The notes beneath the pieces were generated by a model that had not been told where the DNA came from, ran no database searches, and saw only the letters and a list, made by a program, of their open reading frames with translations. Position numbers and translations under genes: made by a program. From NCBI GenBank assembly GCA_905182825.1, contig CAJJDJ010000126.1, positions 1-14,762 on the forward strand: DNA of 14,762 bases, written 5' to 3'. Origin of the DNA: Thiotrichaceae bacterium UBA7359. Lineage in GTDB: Bacteria > Pseudomonadota > Gammaproteobacteria > Eutrophobiales > Eutrophobiaceae. This document shows, in pieces, positions 6,201 to 14,762 of the stretch. Each line of letters starts with the position of its first letter. Position 1 is the stretch's first letter.

Positions 6201-6668
6201 ATGAAAAACTATATCAAGTATAAAAAACGCAATAAAGGGTTTACATTAATAGAGGTACTCATTGCCATGCTGATATTGGCAATTGGAGTATTAGGCGTCG
6301 CTGGACTTCAATTTAAGGCATTAAGATTTAATCACGATGCTTATCTCAGAACACAAATTAGCATTCTTGCCTCAGATATAATGGACCAGATTCGTCTTAA
6401 TCAAAACGATTCCAATGCTTATATAAGTAATCACACTGCCCCTACCGTGCCCGGGGCTTGCGTCATAACAAATGCAATAACTGCAGCTAACGATCTTAAC
6501 TGTTGGCATGCTCAAATTAATGAGATAATGCCGCCAGGGAGTATAGCGAACATACAACAAATTAACGTGACAAATAATGGTGTATCAAATGCGCAATATA
6601 ACATAACCCTTTCTTGGACTGATAGAGAAGGAACACTAAGAAATATTAGCTATACATTGCAGCCATGA
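6201..6668 (+). CDS. pilV: Type IV pilus minor pilin PilV
   Basis: This 155-residue prepilin has the leader MKNYIKYKKRNKG followed by FTLIEVLIAMLILAIGVLGV, with Glu5 present. The continuing AGLQFKALRFNHDAYLRTQ and the SDIMDQIRLN segment near 58-67 are typical of PilV, in which the N-terminal helix is followed by conserved 'A-x-x-x-A-x-D-x-x-[DE]-[RQ]-[IM]' residues. PilV joins FimU, PilW, PilX and PilE in the minor pilin complex that primes pilus assembly and carries PilY1 at the tip. The start lies 21 bases after the GspH-type gene with little ribosome-site signal, so translation may be coupled. Its stop overlaps the next start as ATGA. Confidence 0.88.
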   Translation: MKNYIKYKKRNKGFTLIEVLIAMLILAIGVLGVAGLQFKALRFNHDAYLRTQISILASDIMDQIRLNQNDSNAYISNHTAPTVPGACVITNAITAANDLNCWHAQINEIMPPGSIANIQQINVTNNGVSNAQYNITLSWTDREGTLRNISYTLQP

Positions 6669-7735
6669 AATTGCTAACTCGAAAAAAAATAGGTACTAGG
6701 CAGAGCGGCATGTCCCTCATAGAATTAATGATTGCAATGACTCTCGGCATAATGATGCTGTCGACAGCGATTAGCTTGCTTGTGACCAATAAACGTGTTT
6801 ATACCGAACAAAATGAAATGGGTGCTCTACAAGAAAATGCTCGTTTTGCAATAGACCTTCTTGTTAAAGATATTCGTCTTGCAGCATTTGTTGGTTGTTC
6901 TGATGAAGTCACCAATGTCACAAACCATCTGGGTAATGCGAATACGGTTAATATTGCCAACTTCTCGGAAACAGCTACCAGTGCTCTGATTGAAGGCCGA
7001 GAAAGTAATTTCAATTCTTGGTTTCCATCGGCTAGCACGGAGTCCATTGCGGAGATGGACACAACATCGGATGGTATTACCATCAGGCATTTTCAACCTA
7101 CTGATATTAGTCTTCTAAACAACATGGCAACTACAGCAGATGCTCTAACAATAAATAACACTAATGGAGATTTAGATGCCTTAGCTAATGACAGTTTTGT
7201 TGCTATTTCAGATTGTGGTGGTGCCGACATCTTTCAAGCCAATCAAATCGACCGCACTAATAACATTATCACACCAAGCGCAAATCTCTCACGTATTTAT
7301 CTCAAAGACAACGCTAACATACACTTATTGAGAAACCATCGCTACTTCATAAAAAACAGTGCAAGCGGTACAGGGCCTGCTCTTTGGCGTGCCACACCAG
7401 GAACTGATACTAGCGGAGCAGGTAGAACTTTTAATGATGAAGAGCTTATTGAAGGTGTTCAAAATATGCAGATCCTCTATGGCGAAAACACCAATGGGGC
7501 GGTGGGTGTAGATGGATATTTTACTGCAAATGCTGTAACCAATTGGGCAAATGTTGTGAGTGTAAAAATAAGTCTGCTAATGCGTACTATCAGACAATAT
7601 GGTACCACTATAGACACAAATACTTTTAATGTGCTTGGGCAAAATCTTGGCCCTTTTAATGACCGACATCGACGACGAATATTTGCTGCAACGATAGAAA
7701 TCAGAAACAGAAGAGATACTATTCTCCGTTTATAA
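6665..7735 (+). CDS. pilW: Type IV pilus minor pilin PilW
   Basis: This 356-residue prepilin has the leader ending RQSG and the mature start MSLIELMIAMTLGIMMLSTA, with Glu5. The following QENARFAIDLLVKDIRLAAFVGC is the standard PilW helix-end motif. The C-terminal part contains an EELIEGVQNMQILYGENT segment near 258-275 and the RRRIFAATIEIRNR end, both usual in PilW. Its length is typical of the family, larger than the other minor pilins. Its ATG overlaps the pilV stop by four bases (ATGA), indicating tight coupling. It is expected in the inner membrane before assembly and at the pilus tip after it. Confidence 0.92.
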   Translation: MKLLTRKKIGTRQSGMSLIELMIAMTLGIMMLSTAISLLVTNKRVYTEQNEMGALQENARFAIDLLVKDIRLAAFVGCSDEVTNVTNHLGNANTVNIANFSETATSALIEGRESNFNSWFPSASTESIAEMDTTSDGITIRHFQPTDISLLNNMATTADALTINNTNGDLDALANDSFVAISDCGGADIFQANQIDRTNNIITPSANLSRIYLKDNANIHLLRNHRYFIKNSASGTGPALWRATPGTDTSGAGRTFNDEELIEGVQNMQILYGENTNGAVGVDGYFTANAVTNWANVVSVKISLLMRTIRQYGTTIDTNTFNVLGQNLGPFNDRHRRRIFAATIEIRNRRDTILRL

Positions 7736-7751
7736 ATATAAGGCAATTATC

Positions 7752-8198
7752 ATGAAAAAATATATCTATAACGAATCTAATAATACACAAAAAGGAGCAG
7801 CTTTAATTACATCTCTTATCTTCATGGTCGTCTTAACCTTACTGGCTTTATCGTCGATGAACACAAGTATTTTGGATGAGAACATGGCGGCAAATGCGCA
7901 AGAAAAAAACCGAGCATTCCAAGCGGCTGAAACTGCATTGGCAGTTGCGTTAGAAAATGCTAATTCATTTAACACATTAGGGAGTGGCAAAACTCCAATT
8001 GAGGATGTTGGCGACTATAACGCTGAAGCAGAATACACATCATCTTTTCTTAATTCAAAAGATGCGACAGCAGTATTTGCCAGTGGTTCAGATATACAAG
8101 GAGACAGTCAGACGTATAATTATTTCAATATTGAAGTGACCGCCAAAACCAAATCTGGCGCATCAACAACCATAAATGCGGGTGCCTGGCATTTATGA
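7752..8198 (+). CDS. pilX: Type IV pilus minor pilin PilX
   Basis: This 148-residue protein opens with a short leader ending TQKG and a hydrophobic helix AALITSLIFMVVLTLLALSS. It then has the PilX N-terminal signature: LDENMAANAQEKNRAFQAAETAL near 37-59. As is usual in PilX, position 5 of the mature protein is not glutamate (here Ile or Thr depending on counting). The C-terminal domain is short and ends NAGAWHL. An AAGG ribosome-like site lies about nine bases before the ATG. It follows pilW by 16 bases and belongs to the same operon. PilX-type pilins sit with PilW, PilV and PilY1 in the priming complex. Confidence 0.88.
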   Translation: MKKYIYNESNNTQKGAALITSLIFMVVLTLLALSSMNTSILDENMAANAQEKNRAFQAAETALAVALENANSFNTLGSGKTPIEDVGDYNAEAEYTSSFLNSKDATAVFASGSDIQGDSQTYNYFNIEVTAKTKSGASTTINAGAWHL

Positions 8199-8265
8199 AT
8201 ATTCGTTCTTTTTCGAAAGTTTCTTATTATTTAATATTTGAAAATAACTAAAAAATAATTCTAAT

Positions 8266-8269
8266 GGAG
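8266..8269 (+). promoter_or_regulatory. Shine-Dalgarno site of the small secreted protein
   Basis: GGAG eight bases before ATG 8278. A closer ATG at 8273 opens another frame that stops after about a dozen codons, so the spacing decides in favour of 8278. Confidence 0.55.
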
Positions 8270-8277
8270 TAAATGAA

Positions 8278-8625
8278 ATGTATATGCCTCAATCATTCAA
8301 AACTGTTCTAGTTTTTTTGATAACGCTCAATTGCGCTAATGCAGCTGACTCTTACATTATCACTGACCGCGGCATGGATATGGGCGCACGCACTTATGCC
8401 GTCGCCTGTTCTGATGGAAAAAATGCTAGCGTCAATATTCAATTCAATACTGAGAATAGTACTCGTAATGAAGAGTTAGAATCACCTGGACTTACAATGC
8501 AATCAGAAGGCTCTACTTCTACCATGCCCAGTATTATACAAGTTTGTATATTCCCTTTTGAGGGAAAAGAAGAATGCAGAACATCTTGGAAATTAAAAGA
8601 AGCTGCTAAAGCGAGCTGTTCTTAA
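8278..8625 (+). CDS. Small secreted four-cysteine protein in the minor pilin operon
   Basis: This 115-residue protein has a clear signal peptide, with a hydrophobic core TVLVFLITLNC and a predicted cut after CANA at about residue 22, leaving roughly 93 residues. The mature part has four cysteines in the contexts VACSDG, QVCIFP, EECRTSW and KASCS, enough for two disulfide bonds, and looks rich in beta strands. It is not a pilin, because there is no prepilin leader. It lies 79 bases after pilX and 54 before pilY1. P. aeruginosa carries a small secreted gene, pilY2, near this place but after pilY1; I see no sequence basis for calling them the same. A periplasmic partner or chaperone of PilY1 or the minor pilins is possible, purely from context. 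Confidence 0.8.
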   Translation: MYMPQSFKTVLVFLITLNCANAADSYIITDRGMDMGARTYAVACSDGKNASVNIQFNTENSTRNEELESPGLTMQSEGSTSTMPSIIQVCIFPFEGKEECRTSWKLKEAAKASCS

Positions 8626-8679
8626 AAAACTTAACCTAGTGTTATACATAAATTTAACTATTAAATAGCGGATAACGAC

Positions 8680-11600
8680 ATGTTACGACTCTTTTCTCAA
8701 CGAACAATATATCTAATCATTACTTTTTTCCTTACCTTTGGTACGGGGATTACTCGCGCTGATGACACTGAGATTTATTTTAGTTCAGGCTCTTCAAGTG
8801 CTAACACCTCCAATCCAATCTTACCAAATGTACTACTCATTCTTGACACATCAGGAAGTATGAATATTCAAGTTCCGAATACGGGAGGGAAAACTCGTAT
8901 GGAAGTCATGAAAGATTCCATGAAAACTATTATCGATAGTATTCAAGACGTCAATGTTGGTCTGATGCGATTTACATTTTCAGCAGGTGGTGCTGTCGTT
9001 TATCCTATTGCAGGGATTGATGATCCAACAAGCGAGACTGTCTCAGAGCCGGATGATTCACTACGCAAAAGTCTTTTAACCATCATCACCTCCAGTGATG
9101 ATGCGCAAGAAGAATTAGTAGGTAACACTGTTACACTTAACGACCCCATCCTAAATATGAATACCAAGACTACAGGAGGTGACATTACCTCCGCACGTGT
9201 CAATAGAACGGCCGATGATGCATCTGAGTGCACATCCTGTGGTGGCTTTGTAAGTATAGATCAAAGGTTCGGTTTTGGGTTTTTTCTCGATGAACGAGTC
9301 ACTCTGGGCATGAGGTTTAGAGGTTTAAACATACCCAGTAATGCATCGATTACATTTGCTGAACTCTCCTTATCTTCCCTTGTATTCAATGGTTCAACGA
9401 CAGCCATTATTAGTGGAGAAGACATAGCAAACTGTGCTGACTACTCAGGACCTAGTCGATTCGACCTAACTAACAGAAGAACCCCCGCTGAGACAACAGC
9501 CAAATCGACTCTAACGTTCAATTCGACGCCATTACCAACTATGAATGTTACTTCTGTCATCAGTGAACTTGTTAATACTGGTGCCGGCACCGACGGTAAG
9601 CCACTGTGTCTCTTCGGACGGGCAAATGGTTTCAGAGCCAATCGATTAGCTAATTTTGAACAAGGTCGAACGAATGCCCCCTTCCTTCAAGTTAGTTATA
9701 CAACACCTGGAAGTGCCGCGACTTTAAATCAAAAAACAGGCTTGCGCTTTCAGAATGTTGTTGTTCCTAAAGGCGCAACAATCACTGATGCTAAGCTCAT
9801 CTTAACGTCCATAAGTGATAATGCCGCGACTACTAATAGAATCAATATCAGTGCTGAGCAGGTAGATGATGCAACGACTTTTACGAATAATGCGAGTGAC
9901 ATCAGTAATCGTGTCTCGGGGAGCTCTAAAACCACAACATGGAATTTACCGACAACAATCGGTGATGCTCAAGTCACTAGTTGCACTGATGGCTCTTGCA
10001 CAGGGGATGCTCTGACTGCTGTAATACAACAAATTACAGACCGAGCAAATTGGTGTGGTGGTAATGACTTAAACTTACTCATCGAATTCAATTCTGGCAA
10101 TGTAGATTTTTACAGCTTTGATGGAGATTCTGGTAAAGCACCAAAATTAGAAATTACTTATGATACTAAAAGTAGTCTCGGCTGCGTGCAGGACACTGAA
10201 TCAGCACAAATCTCAAGAGGATCTGACGATGCAGAAAACTCAACTATAGGTGGTTCTGTTTTAAATTTAAGAAACAGTACTAGTGTTGGCATGCGTTTCT
10301 TGGATATTGATGTGCCTCAAGGGGCTACTATTTTGGAAGCGAGTTTATCTTTTACGCCATTTGGAACCCGAAGCGGCAATAGCACCATTACATTTCATGG
10401 CGAAAAACAAGACAATCCCACGACATACGGTGACGTAACCACTCGTACTAAAACTAATGGGTCCGCCTCATGGAACGCCCCGACCTTCCAAAATGGCAAC
10501 GTACTAAGTACACCCAATTTAAAAACTATTGTTCAGGAACTCGTCGATAGCTCTGGTTGGGCCTCTGGCAATCCGATGGCATTTATTCTCGAGACATCAG
10601 GCAATGAACGTAGAGTAAGATCTTTTAATTCTGATGCGAGTAAGGCGCCACGATTATCGATTAGATATCAATCAAACGGCAACTTTAGCCCGTCAAAGAG
10701 AAACCGTCAAAGACTAGTAGAGATAATTGATGCGTTTCCAGCTTCTGGATTGACACCCATTACAGAGACGCTCTATGAGGCGGCACATTACTGGCGCGGA
10801 GAGAGCGTCACGTTTGGTACGAGCCGTAATGAACAACGTACTACACGATTGAGTCATCCCGGCAGTTATTGTGACGGTGATAACGATTGTAATGGTGCTA
10901 ATACAGGAACATTTCCGCCATATGGAATCGTTAACCCAGCGGGCTGCGACGTTAATAATCTCGACAATTTCAATTGTCGTAATAGGAGTATTAGTGGTGC
11001 CCCGAACTATGTCTCTCCATTCGTGAGTGAGCTCAGCTGTGCTTCAAACTATCAGGTATTACTCACTGATGGTGCGGCATTTGATCCGATTGGTAGTCCA
11101 ATTGCACCCGTAATTGAAAGTGAGTTTACTGACATTGGCTCATGCAGAAATCGAATGTCAAATAATAGTTTCATAAACGATGCTCAAGACTGTGCTATCG
11201 ATCTAGTTAAATTTTTAGCTGAAAAAGACCAATCAGCAACACTTCCTAATGATCAAACTATTACAACACACGTGGTTGGTTTTTCACTCACCAACCAATT
11301 CCTTCAAGATATAGCCTCAGAAGGTAAAGGAGAATTTTTTCGAGCGGACAACGCATCAGATCTAATCACCGCTTTTGACACTATTTTGACTAGTGTGAAA
11401 AATAACCCAACATCAATTATTTCTCCATCATTAGCAACCAATGCGTTCAATCGATTATTTAGTCGTGAAGATGTTTACTTTGGTCTATTTACCCCTGAGT
11501 TAAATTCCACATGGCTTGGTAATATCAAAAAATATAAAGTCTGCACAAAAGTAGGAACGCCTGCTGCTTGTGATTTTGTTACTCGTATTCTTGATGGAAA

Positions 11601-13647
11601 TGATGAGCAGGCAGTAAATGAATTTAATCGTTTCAAGACCACCACGCAGGATGTTTGGTCAGCAGGGAGAGGTGGTGACGCTGATGGAGTTCAAACAACT
11701 AAAGGTGGCGTTGGTGAAATGATGAGAGATTTTGGAGATCGTATAATCTATACGGATACGACTGGATCACCTCCTAATGACATTGCCCCTAGCAATGGTC
11801 AATCACTTGAGTCCAATCAATTTAAGATTACAAAAGATAGTTGGAATAGTAATGAGTTGAGTACCGTTCGTGAACATGTTTGTCCCAACCCTTCTACAAG
11901 TGCTAATAGTGATTGTGAAGATCGGATGTTATGGATGCTTGGTAAAGTCATTGATTCAAAAGTAGATGATGCTTCAGATATTGACGCTACCACACGCTGG
12001 ACTGTAAATGATGTACTACACAGTAGTCCTGTTACTATTACTTATAATGGCCGTGATACTAATAATGACGGAGTTATTAATGAGTTTTTCGATAAAATCA
12101 TTGTCGGCACTAATGATGGTGCCTTAAAAATGATTAATGCAAAATCAGGCAAGGAAGACTGGTCATTTATCCCTCAACCACTATTAGAACTTCAACAAAG
12201 TTTATTTGCTAACGCCGAAGGTACCCACAACTATGGCGTGGATTTATCACCAGTAGTGAAAATTATTGATGTGAATAAGAATGGTAAAGTTGAACCTGAT
12301 GATGGTGACAAGGTCCATGCTTATTTTGGCATGCGTCGTGGCGGTGTCTATTATTACGCGCTAGATTTGACTGGGACAATAACTCAATCATCAACAACGT
12401 TTAATATAATACCTAAATTCCTCTGGCGTATCCAAGGCAATAAACCTGATGTCGGAGGTCAAAAAGACCCATTTAAGTTCCTTACTAATACCTGGTCTTT
12501 ACCAGAAAGTACACGAATATTGACCACTAGCGGAGGTGAAGAGGCTTTCATCTTCGGTGGTGGTTATGACACTAATCTAGATAATGGGTTTGGTACAACG
12601 CCAACAGCGGGTAATAACAATAAAGGCAATATGATCTTTATTGTTAACCCTGAAACTGGCAATCTAATATTTTCAATCGGCGGCGATAATACCAACGCCA
12701 CATTGAAGGTGCCGCAGATGAAGTACTCATTTGCTGCTGCTCCGGAATTATTAGATACAAACGGTGATGGTCTTACTAATCGTATTTATATTGCCGACAC
12801 TGGCGGGCAGATATGGCGAGTTGATTTTAATGGAGATATTAACCATGACGGCGGGGCCGCTTCAGCGGGCTCAACAGTAATAGGTCTACTAGCTCAACTT
12901 TCCACTGAGGGCACGCCTGCTGATGAACGACGCTTTTTTGAAACACCCGAAGTCGCGGCTGTGCTAGACACAAGATTTACGGCAGCTAATAAGCAGAAAT
13001 ATTTTCTGGTGGCGATTGGATCGGGTGATAGAGCTCACCCTTTAATAGAGATAGTTGATGATCAATTCTATGGTTTAAGAGATTTTGAAATCGGCAACAT
13101 GGTTGGTGGTAATGGGGCTGAGCATATTGCAAGAAACTATCCCAAGAACGTGAGTGGGGTTACTAGCCCAATAATCCAGGATGATTTGATCGATGTTAGT
13201 AATGCAATATTGTCAGATAATGACACTGTTACCGATGCCTCATTCGGTTGGTTTATTGACTTTACGGAGACTGGGCACCCAGGCGAAAAAGTATTGACCA
13301 GTCCAATTATCGTGGCCGGAAATGTCTTTATTACAACCTATGAGCCTGATGTGACTAACAACACAGATCTCTGTGCTGCCAACCTAGGCGGGGGTAGACT
13401 TCTTGGACTCAATGTTTTGACCACAGGAGGCTTTAATACGCCTGACGTCGATGGAAGAGAAATCTCAGACCAGTTACGTGGCCTCTCCTCCGCAGTAATA
13501 CCTTTTTATGCTGCGGACGGTATATACGGTTTGATTGGTGTCGAAGGTGGATTGCTACAAAATATTGATACAGACGATAATTCAGGCTCTCAAGGTTTTA
13601 AATTGAGTGACAATCCTTTCGGCCGGACTTATTGGTCAGAGAAATAA
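8680..13647 (+). CDS. pilY1: Type IV pilus tip adhesin/assembly factor PilY1 with modules inserted in its vWA domain
   Basis: The 1655-residue protein has a signal peptide (1-27, cut after TRA). A von Willebrand A domain begins with the metal site DTSGS at 56-60 and a strand of LLILD. After about 165 the vWA is interrupted by three tandem beta-sandwich-like modules (about 168-341, 348-495 and 508-663), each with a [GM]-[LM]-R-F...[IV]-P-x-[GN]-A-[ST]-I pattern. vWA sequence resumes at about 670 with LTPITETLYEAAHYWRG (metal-site Thr near 692) and LLTDGA (Asp797), ending near 910. The rest is the PilY1 C-terminal beta-propeller (about 919-1655), with NDVLHSSP near 1110 and acidic calcium-loop motifs at 1126, 1197, 1359 and 1382. 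PilY1 promotes pilus extension against retraction and acts in adhesion and surface sensing. No RGD tripeptide is seen. Confidence 0.95.
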   Translation: MLRLFSQRTIYLIITFFLTFGTGITRADDTEIYFSSGSSSANTSNPILPNVLLILDTSGSMNIQVPNTGGKTRMEVMKDSMKTIIDSIQDVNVGLMRFTFSAGGAVVYPIAGIDDPTSETVSEPDDSLRKSLLTIITSSDDAQEELVGNTVTLNDPILNMNTKTTGGDITSARVNRTADDASECTSCGGFVSIDQRFGFGFFLDERVTLGMRFRGLNIPSNASITFAELSLSSLVFNGSTTAIISGEDIANCADYSGPSRFDLTNRRTPAETTAKSTLTFNSTPLPTMNVTSVISELVNTGAGTDGKPLCLFGRANGFRANRLANFEQGRTNAPFLQVSYTTPGSAATLNQKTGLRFQNVVVPKGATITDAKLILTSISDNAATTNRINISAEQVDDATTFTNNASDISNRVSGSSKTTTWNLPTTIGDAQVTSCTDGSCTGDALTAVIQQITDRANWCGGNDLNLLIEFNSGNVDFYSFDGDSGKAPKLEITYDTKSSLGCVQDTESAQISRGSDDAENSTIGGSVLNLRNSTSVGMRFLDIDVPQGATILEASLSFTPFGTRSGNSTITFHGEKQDNPTTYGDVTTRTKTNGSASWNAPTFQNGNVLSTPNLKTIVQELVDSSGWASGNPMAFILETSGNERRVRSFNSDASKAPRLSIRYQSNGNFSPSKRNRQRLVEIIDAFPASGLTPITETLYEAAHYWRGESVTFGTSRNEQRTTRLSHPGSYCDGDNDCNGANTGTFPPYGIVNPAGCDVNNLDNFNCRNRSISGAPNYVSPFVSELSCASNYQVLLTDGAAFDPIGSPIAPVIESEFTDIGSCRNRMSNNSFINDAQDCAIDLVKFLAEKDQSATLPNDQTITTHVVGFSLTNQFLQDIASEGKGEFFRADNASDLITAFDTILTSVKNNPTSIISPSLATNAFNRLFSREDVYFGLFTPELNSTWLGNIKKYKVCTKVGTPAACDFVTRILDGNDEQAVNEFNRFKTTTQDVWSAGRGGDADGVQTTKGGVGEMMRDFGDRIIYTDTTGSPPNDIAPSNGQSLESNQFKITKDSWNSNELSTVREHVCPNPSTSANSDCEDRMLWMLGKVIDSKVDDASDIDATTRWTVNDVLHSSPVTITYNGRDTNNDGVINEFFDKIIVGTNDGALKMINAKSGKEDWSFIPQPLLELQQSLFANAEGTHNYGVDLSPVVKIIDVNKNGKVEPDDGDKVHAYFGMRRGGVYYYALDLTGTITQSSTTFNIIPKFLWRIQGNKPDVGGQKDPFKFLTNTWSLPESTRILTTSGGEEAFIFGGGYDTNLDNGFGTTPTAGNNNKGNMIFIVNPETGNLIFSIGGDNTNATLKVPQMKYSFAAAPELLDTNGDGLTNRIYIADTGGQIWRVDFNGDINHDGGAASAGSTVIGLLAQLSTEGTPADERRFFETPEVAAVLDTRFTAANKQKYFLVAIGSGDRAHPLIEIVDDQFYGLRDFEIGNMVGGNGAEHIARNYPKNVSGVTSPIIQDDLIDVSNAILSDNDTVTDASFGWFIDFTETGHPGEKVLTSPIIVAGNVFITTYEPDVTNNTDLCAANLGGGRLLGLNVLTTGGFNTPDVDGREISDQLRGLSSAVIPFYAADGIYGLIGVEGGLLQNIDTDDNSGSQGFKLSDNPFGRTYWSEK

Positions 13648-13755
13648 TAGTAACTCGTTCGCAAGAGATCCATAAAAAAACTGAACTCTACATGTTGTGA
13701 TGACATGATTAAGCGAGAGCTTTATAAAATCTATTTTAATAGTGGAGAGAGAGAA

Positions 13756-14205
13756 ATGAATAAATTATTTTATCCAAAAAAGAGAACAAATGTAAATATT
13801 GAAGGTTTCTCATTAATAGAATTAATGATAGTGGTTTCGATTATTGGTATTCTCACAGCGATAGCCATGCCAAATTATACCGACTACATCCAAAGAGGAC
13901 AGCGTGCCGAGGGTAGAGCTGCGCTCACAAGCGTTGCAACTATTTTGGAACGGTTCTATTCTGACAATAACCAATTTACGACAGTGGATGACACGTTCCC
14001 GCCTGGAGTTGTCAACGCACAAAGACTGAGCGAAACCGGATTATATACTCTGAATATTGCCATCGAAGGTACTCGCCAGACATACACGCTGTCCGCTGTC
14101 CCAACGTCTTTTATTGACCTTAAATGCGGAACACTAACGCTAGAATCAAACGGAACAAAGGGTCAGGATGCTCCCGGGACACTCGCTGAATGTTGGCAAA
14201 AGTAA
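13756..14205 (+). CDS. pilE: Type IV minor pilin PilE
   Basis: With the start at 13756 the protein has 149 residues. It has a leader ending NIEG and the mature start FSLIELMIVVSIIGILTAIA with Glu5. It continues with PNYTDYIQRGQRAEGRAAL and LERFYSDNNQF, the usual PilE-family helix end. A C-terminal cysteine pair (LKCGTL and AECWQK) frames the D-region expected in this family. A longer frame starts at 13705, but the purine-rich GGAGAGAGAG at 13744-13753 directly before 13756 and the normal leader length favour the shorter form. It ends the recognised minor pilin operon, 108 bases after pilY1, as in P. aeruginosa. It is a minor pilin, not clearly the major one. Confidence 0.9.
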   Translation: MNKLFYPKKRTNVNIEGFSLIELMIVVSIIGILTAIAMPNYTDYIQRGQRAEGRAALTSVATILERFYSDNNQFTTVDDTFPPGVVNAQRLSETGLYTLNIAIEGTRQTYTLSAVPTSFIDLKCGTLTLESNGTKGQDAPGTLAECWQK

Positions 14206-14233
14206 ACGAGCGCATCTAGCTATTTATAAGAAT

Positions 14234-14762
14234 ATGAACATAAAAGCAAAATTAATAATCACCTTCTTAATGACAACTAGTTGTTTGAATAGTACTTATG
14301 CAGAAACCCAATTCGTTCAAGAAAGTGAAATAAATAATAAGGAAAACTCAAACTTCCAGAAAGAACCCATTCCATTTAAAAATTTATACAACCGAATTTA
14401 TACTGGCAAGGCAAGCCTAGAACACATCAAGCAAGCTCTACGCTCAGATAACCCAACTAATTTAGTTAATGTAATGCATGCTCTCTATGCAATGCGATTA
14501 GATAGCAGTGTCTATAATTTAATGTATGACATGTGGGAGCTTAATGATATTGAGTCAATAAATGTTAATTGGAAAAAGATTAGCGAGCCACCTGTTCGAA
14601 TTGCGTTAGCAAGCACCATTAACAGAATAGATGGCATAAAAAGTCGTGCATTAAGGGAATACATCCGTTCATTCAAGAAGGCTAATGATGAAAAAATTCG
14701 TGGACAAGTGCTGGTAGCGTTGGGTTTAAATGGTGACCCAATTGATATTCCGTATATTGAAA
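14234..14762 (+). CDS. Secreted helical-repeat protein, C-terminus cut by window edge
   Basis: An open frame of 176 codons runs from ATG 14234 to the window end. It begins with a signal peptide (MNIKAKLIITFLMTTS core, predicted cut after STYA at residue 23). The mature part is a stretch of amphipathic helices, including NLVNVMHALYAMRLDSSVYNL near 77-98, PVRIALASTINRID near 121-134 and EKIRGQVLVALGLNGDP near 152-168. The spacing and the hydrophobic pattern resemble HEAT or similar alpha-solenoid repeats. I do not recognise a family. It lies 28 bases after pilE on the same strand, so it may be in the same transcript. The ribosome-site signal is weak. The full length and domain content are outside the window. 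Confidence 0.7.
   Translation, partial: MNIKAKLIITFLMTTSCLNSTYAETQFVQESEINNKENSNFQKEPIPFKNLYNRIYTGKASLEHIKQALRSDNPTNLVNVMHALYAMRLDSSVYNLMYDMWELNDIESINVNWKKISEPPVRIALASTINRIDGIKSRALREYIRSFKKANDEKIRGQVLVALGLNGDPIDIPYIE

Noticed and set aside
13691..13707. Possible hairpin CATGT...ACATG between pilY1 and pilE
   Set aside because: The arms are only five bases and no T-run follows, so it is not a convincing terminator; the genes look co-transcribed.
13705..13755. Longer N-terminus for PilE starting at 13705
   Set aside because: It would give an unusually long leader, while a purine-rich ribosome site lies right before the internal ATG at 13756.

Overview
The window is AT-rich DNA that reads as a gammaproteobacterial chromosome. 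This is judged from gene content: a Pseudomonas-like type IV pilus minor pilin operon next to thiO, a prokaryotic SpeD, and a tRNA with an encoded CCA end. I cannot name the species. The DNA is densely packed with genes and I see no insertion sequence, prophage, CRISPR array or other mobile element.

Left part (1-3269, minus strand): a four-gene polyamine operon, read from right to left. It holds speD (S-adenosylmethionine decarboxylase), a lipoprotein with a low-complexity basic tail, a double-DUF350 membrane protein, and a spermidine synthase-type aminopropyltransferase with a multi-helix membrane N-terminus, cut by the window edge. SpeD makes the aminopropyl donor and the last gene should use it. 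The two middle genes place this pathway at the cell envelope, but their exact role is unknown.

Middle part (3270-5520): a short plus-strand gene with a DUF6471-like domain (3356-3619), then a minus-strand group of tRNA-Thr(CGU), an Irr-like Fur-family regulator without the usual CxxC zinc motifs, and thiO (glycine oxidase of thiamine synthesis). Bases 3620-3796 hold nothing I can support. The gap between thiO and the pilin genes carries a perfect CRP/Vfr-type site, TGTGA-N6-TCACA.

Right part (5640-14762, plus strand): a type IV pilus minor pilin operon in the order fimT/fimU-like, pilV, pilW, pilX, a small secreted four-cysteine protein, pilY1 and pilE, followed by a cut-off secreted helical-repeat protein. 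The minor pilins and PilY1 normally form the priming and tip complex of the pilus. PilY1 is unusually long (1655 aa) because three tandem beta-sandwich modules appear to be inserted into its von Willebrand factor A domain. The most interesting items are this PilY1 architecture, the CRP-like site, the lipoprotein/DUF350 polyamine operon and the unassigned small secreted protein.
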